7,039 nt of DNA from Desulfovibrio sp. (GTDB lineage Bacteria; Desulfobacterota; Desulfovibrionia; Desulfovibrionales; Desulfovibrionaceae): positions 1 through 7,039 of the forward strand of contig JAQVZK010000123.1 in NCBI GenBank assembly GCA_028708195.1. The letters are read 5' to 3'. The translations under genes and the position numbers were made by a program. Every line of letters begins with the position of its first letter. Position 1 is the first letter of the stretch. This document shows, in pieces, positions 4,945 to 7,039 of this stretch. The notes below the pieces were generated by a model that saw only the letters and a list, made by a program, of their open reading frames with translations, did not search any database and was not told the origin of the DNA.

Positions 4945-6681
4945 ATGTTCCACTGTCTATTGCGAATCAGCCTCTATTCTGCAGAGCCGCTCCTTGAAAG
5001 CGCTTTTAAAGCCCTGCAAGCTAACGCGGATTTCAGACACAAAATATCCTTCAGCGCCGAAGTGCACTCCCTTCCTGCGGCGGCTCTGGACAGAGAAGAT
5101 GTTTATTTTCTTGGCCCCGAGCATCTTGCCTCATTGCCCGACCTCAAAAAGATGGTCAAGCCCACAGCGCGGATTATCCTGATAGACTCTTTGCAACAAG
5201 CAGCTACCCTGCCGAACAGCTTGATTTCCCTGCTGGACGATATTTGGCCATTGCCTGAAAACCCGGCAGCTTTCGCCATGCGAATCAGCAACGTGTTGCA
5301 CAGCGCACTCCTGCATAAAAAATACATGTTGCTGCAGCACTGCCTGGAAACGACCATTAACACAACCCCCGACCTGGTCTGGTTTAAAGACATACGTGGT
5401 GCACACCTCAAGGTTAATGACGCTTTTTGCCAGGTTGTGAAAAAAAACAAAGAGGATGTCACAGGGCGCGGCCACTACTATATATGGGACATTGAACCGG
5501 ACGAATACGCCGCAAGTGAATACGTATGCCTTGAAACTGAAAAAGAAGTCATCGCGCGGGCTGAAACCTGTGTATTTGACGAGAGTATAAAAACCAATCT
5601 GGGTATGCGGCAGTTCAAAACGCGCAAATCACCCATTTTTTCCGATGAAGGCATCATCGTGGGCACGGTAGGCATTGCCTGTGACATGACAGACATTACG
5701 AACTCGTGCGCAGAGGTTGAGATAATCCTGCAAAACCTCCCTTTTGCCGCCATGATTTTGGATGCGAAAAATATAATAGTTAACGCTAACCAGGAATTTC
5801 TGGATTTTTTTCAGTTCGTGGACGCGAAAGAAATCATTGGCAGCAACCGTTCCCGTTTACGCAAGCTTGCTATCAAAAAATACCAGCTGAAACAGTTGGG
5901 CGAAGTACTGGAAGTTCGGTCTAAAGTCAGCGGAAAAGAAATAGTTCTTGAGTCTTGCGAAAGAGAAATCCTGGATATATTTAAAAACCGCATCGGCGTG
6001 CTTGTCGTATACAGAGACGTAACAGCTGAGCGCAACTCCCAGAAGCAGTTGGAGCGCAACGCCAATACCGATGGGCTCACCGGGCTGTTCAACAGAAGAT
6101 ATTTTTACAGCAAGCTGCCAGAAACCAGCGGTGTCGGATCGGCGTTACTTTTTGTAGACCTGGATAATTTCAAAGGCATCAACGATACCTATGGCCATCA
6201 CGCCGGGGACGAAGCCTTGAAACTGACAGCCCGGCTTTTGCGTGAAAGCTTTGCCGAGGCTCTCATCGTCCGCATGGGCGGCGATGAATTTGTTCTGTAT
6301 TTGGCGGGAATCCACAGCGCTGAGCACATGATCAGCCGGGCAAACCGATTGCTGAAGAAAATGAGAGGCATTTTTTCAAAAAATACCCCTTGGACAAATT
6401 TTTCCGCCAGCATAGGCGTCGTGGTGGCAGACACACCCGGCATCGACAAAGATGAGATTGTCCGGCGTGGAGATGTTGCCATGTACGAAGCCAAGCGCCT
6501 GGGCAAAAACAGGATCTGCCTGTATTCACCGGTAATGGATGCGCAACATGAAAGCGATATTGACGCACGGTACGCCAAACCGCGCTCGACGTGCTGTCGG
6601 CTTGAGTCATGCCCGGTAAAAAACAGAAAGACCGAATGCGCGATTGAAGCCCCGGTTGCGGCGCAAGACGTGTATAAGTGA
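4945..6681 (+). CDS. PAS-PAS-GGDEF protein, probable diguanylate cyclase
   Basis: 578 residues from ATG 4945, which has GGGGG 6 bases upstream; a TTG at 4927 in the same frame would add 6 residues but has no clear ribosome site. It probably makes the second messenger c-di-GMP from two GTP in response to a signal. Residues 1-120 look like a receiver-type alpha/beta domain without an obvious phosphorylation Asp. PAS 1 spans about 130-255 (TTPDLVWFKDIRGAHLKVND to IVGTVGIACDMTDIT) and PAS 2 about 258-360 (ILQNLPFAAMILDAKNIIVNAN). GGDEF spans about 374-530: DGLTGLFNRRYF, FVDLDNFK with the metal Asp, NDTYGHHAGDE, the intact MGGDEF at 444-449, SIGVVV and GDVAMYEAKRLGKN. The four residues at the inhibitory I-site are FAEA, not RxxD. 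No transmembrane segment is seen, so it appears cytoplasmic. The tail carries C550, C551, C556 and C565. It stands alone, with a terminator 54 bases downstream. Confidence 0.92.
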   Translation: MFHCLLRISLYSAEPLLESAFKALQANADFRHKISFSAEVHSLPAAALDREDVYFLGPEHLASLPDLKKMVKPTARIILIDSLQQAATLPNSLISLLDDIWPLPENPAAFAMRISNVLHSALLHKKYMLLQHCLETTINTTPDLVWFKDIRGAHLKVNDAFCQVVKKNKEDVTGRGHYYIWDIEPDEYAASEYVCLETEKEVIARAETCVFDESIKTNLGMRQFKTRKSPIFSDEGIIVGTVGIACDMTDITNSCAEVEIILQNLPFAAMILDAKNIIVNANQEFLDFFQFVDAKEIIGSNRSRLRKLAIKKYQLKQLGEVLEVRSKVSGKEIVLESCEREILDIFKNRIGVLVVYRDVTAERNSQKQLERNANTDGLTGLFNRRYFYSKLPETSGVGSALLFVDLDNFKGINDTYGHHAGDEALKLTARLLRESFAEALIVRMGGDEFVLYLAGIHSAEHMISRANRLLKKMRGIFSKNTPWTNFSASIGVVVADTPGIDKDEIVRRGDVAMYEAKRLGKNRICLYSPVMDAQHESDIDARYAKPRSTCCRLESCPVKNRKTECAIEAPVAAQDVYK

Positions 6682-6734
6682 ACCCACCAGAGGCAGCGGT
6701 AACGGGTATGCCTTCTCGCTTCGGCAAGATGGCC

Positions 6735-6764
6735 AAAAAGGTATGGAATTTCCATACCTTTTTT
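6735..6764. terminator. Bidirectional intrinsic terminator after the GGDEF gene
   Basis: A-run (6735-6739), stem GGTATGG (6740-6746), loop AATTT, stem CCATACC (6752-6758), then six T (6759-6764). The loop can close further, since GGAA/TTCC are complementary. This is a textbook rho-independent terminator for the upstream gene, and the A-run makes it work in the other direction too. Confidence 0.9.
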
Positions 6765-6837
6765 GTGTGACGCGCACCATGCAAAGCCTCGTCGGCGCGC
6801 TGCATACGTTGCCCGGCAAACACCACGGGTAACGCAC

Positions 6838-6858
6838 CCGGGCGCAGCATGCGCCCGG
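6838..6858. repeat. GC-rich hairpin
   Basis: CCGGGCGCA (6838-6846) and TGCGCCCGG (6850-6858) pair perfectly around GCA. There is no T-run after it. It lies at the left edge of the tandem repeat and its right arm overlaps the first, degenerate repeat unit. Confidence 0.55.
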
Positions 6859-6925
6859 CCTGCGAATAAGACGCGGCCCAGGCCATGCGAATAAAATACC
6901 GCCCAGGCCATGCGAATAAAATTTT
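6853..6925. repeat. Short tandem repeat, about 25 bp, two close copies plus one degenerate
   Basis: Two units at 6876-6900 and 6901-6925 share their first 22 bases exactly (GCCCAGGCCATGCGAATAAA, then AT). A diverged 23-base copy precedes them at 6853-6875 (GCCCGGCCTGCGAATAAGAC). The unit count is too low and there are no spacers, so it is not a CRISPR array. It may be a binding-site cluster, a slippage product or part of a dispersed repeat. Confidence 0.8.
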
Positions 6926-7039
6926 ATGTTCCTGCCTCAAAGCCTTTCTGATTATGCAAATTGCCTGTCCTGCACGTCTCATCTACGTGAATCAATATTC
7001 CGCTTCGTTCTGGCAACCCACACGAACAGCATAATTTTT

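Larger units (their letters stand above)
6682..7039. other. 358-base intergenic region at the right edge
   Basis: It holds the terminator, the GC hairpin, the tandem repeat and an AT palindrome ATAAAATTTTAT (6916-6927). The minus strand has long open frames here, but they read through the terminator and repeat and into the antisense of the GGDEF gene, with no family motif, so I do not call them genes. From 6930 to the end I see nothing I can name; it may be the upstream region of a gene beyond the window. Confidence 0.6.

Noticed and set aside
6853..6925. CRISPR-like array
   Set aside because: There are only two good units plus a degenerate one, directly adjoining without spacers.
6198..6982. 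Long minus-strand open frames at the right end (up to 237 codons)
   Set aside because: They run antisense through the GGDEF domain, the terminator and the tandem repeat, with no family motif or ribosome site.

Overview
The window looks like chromosome of a sulfate-reducing deltaproteobacterium of the Desulfovibrio type. This rests on inference: a Wolinella-like fumarate reductase A-B gene pair, a short malic enzyme, a CBS+ACT protein and a PAS/GGDEF enzyme, with moderate GC and AT-rich intergenic gaps. No species can be fixed from the sequence alone. All convincing genes are on the + strand.

Left part (1-3644) concerns C4-dicarboxylate metabolism. It opens inside the flavoprotein subunit of fumarate reductase (frdA, 3' end only), followed 11 bases later by the iron-sulfur subunit (frdB). 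A 113-base gap with a strong GC hairpin leads to a small CBS-pair/ACT-like protein, probably a ligand-sensing regulator. After a 295-base gap that carries an AT-rich inverted repeat and a striking 27-bp palindrome comes a complete malic enzyme. Together these genes link fumarate/succinate and malate/pyruvate: fumarate is reduced (or succinate oxidised) at the membrane, and malate is decarboxylated to pyruvate.

Middle part (3645-4944) is scarred. A relic of an IS3-family element, with the start of OrfA joined to the end of OrfB, lies directly behind the malic enzyme. It is followed by a small intact AhpD/CMD-family gene. Directly after that gene is the 3' end of a tRNA (T-arm, acceptor strand, CCA) with no 5' part, still followed by a long hairpin terminator. 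This is the kind of scar left at one end of an element integrated into a tRNA gene. The next 430 bases hold no gene I can name, but contain a second palindrome sharing a half-site with the first, a stop-free minus-strand stretch that reads like an eroded gene, and a block that may be a dispersed repeat.

Right part (4945-7039) is a PAS-PAS-GGDEF protein, a probable diguanylate cyclase with an intact active site, no recognisable inhibitory I-site and an unusual cysteine-bearing tail. It ends at a clean bidirectional terminator. The last 275 bases are intergenic, with a GC hairpin and a short tandem repeat of about 25 bp.

I found no clear undescribed multi-gene system. The most useful leads are the tRNA scar, the collapsed IS, and the shared-half-site palindromes upstream of the malic enzyme and the cyclase.
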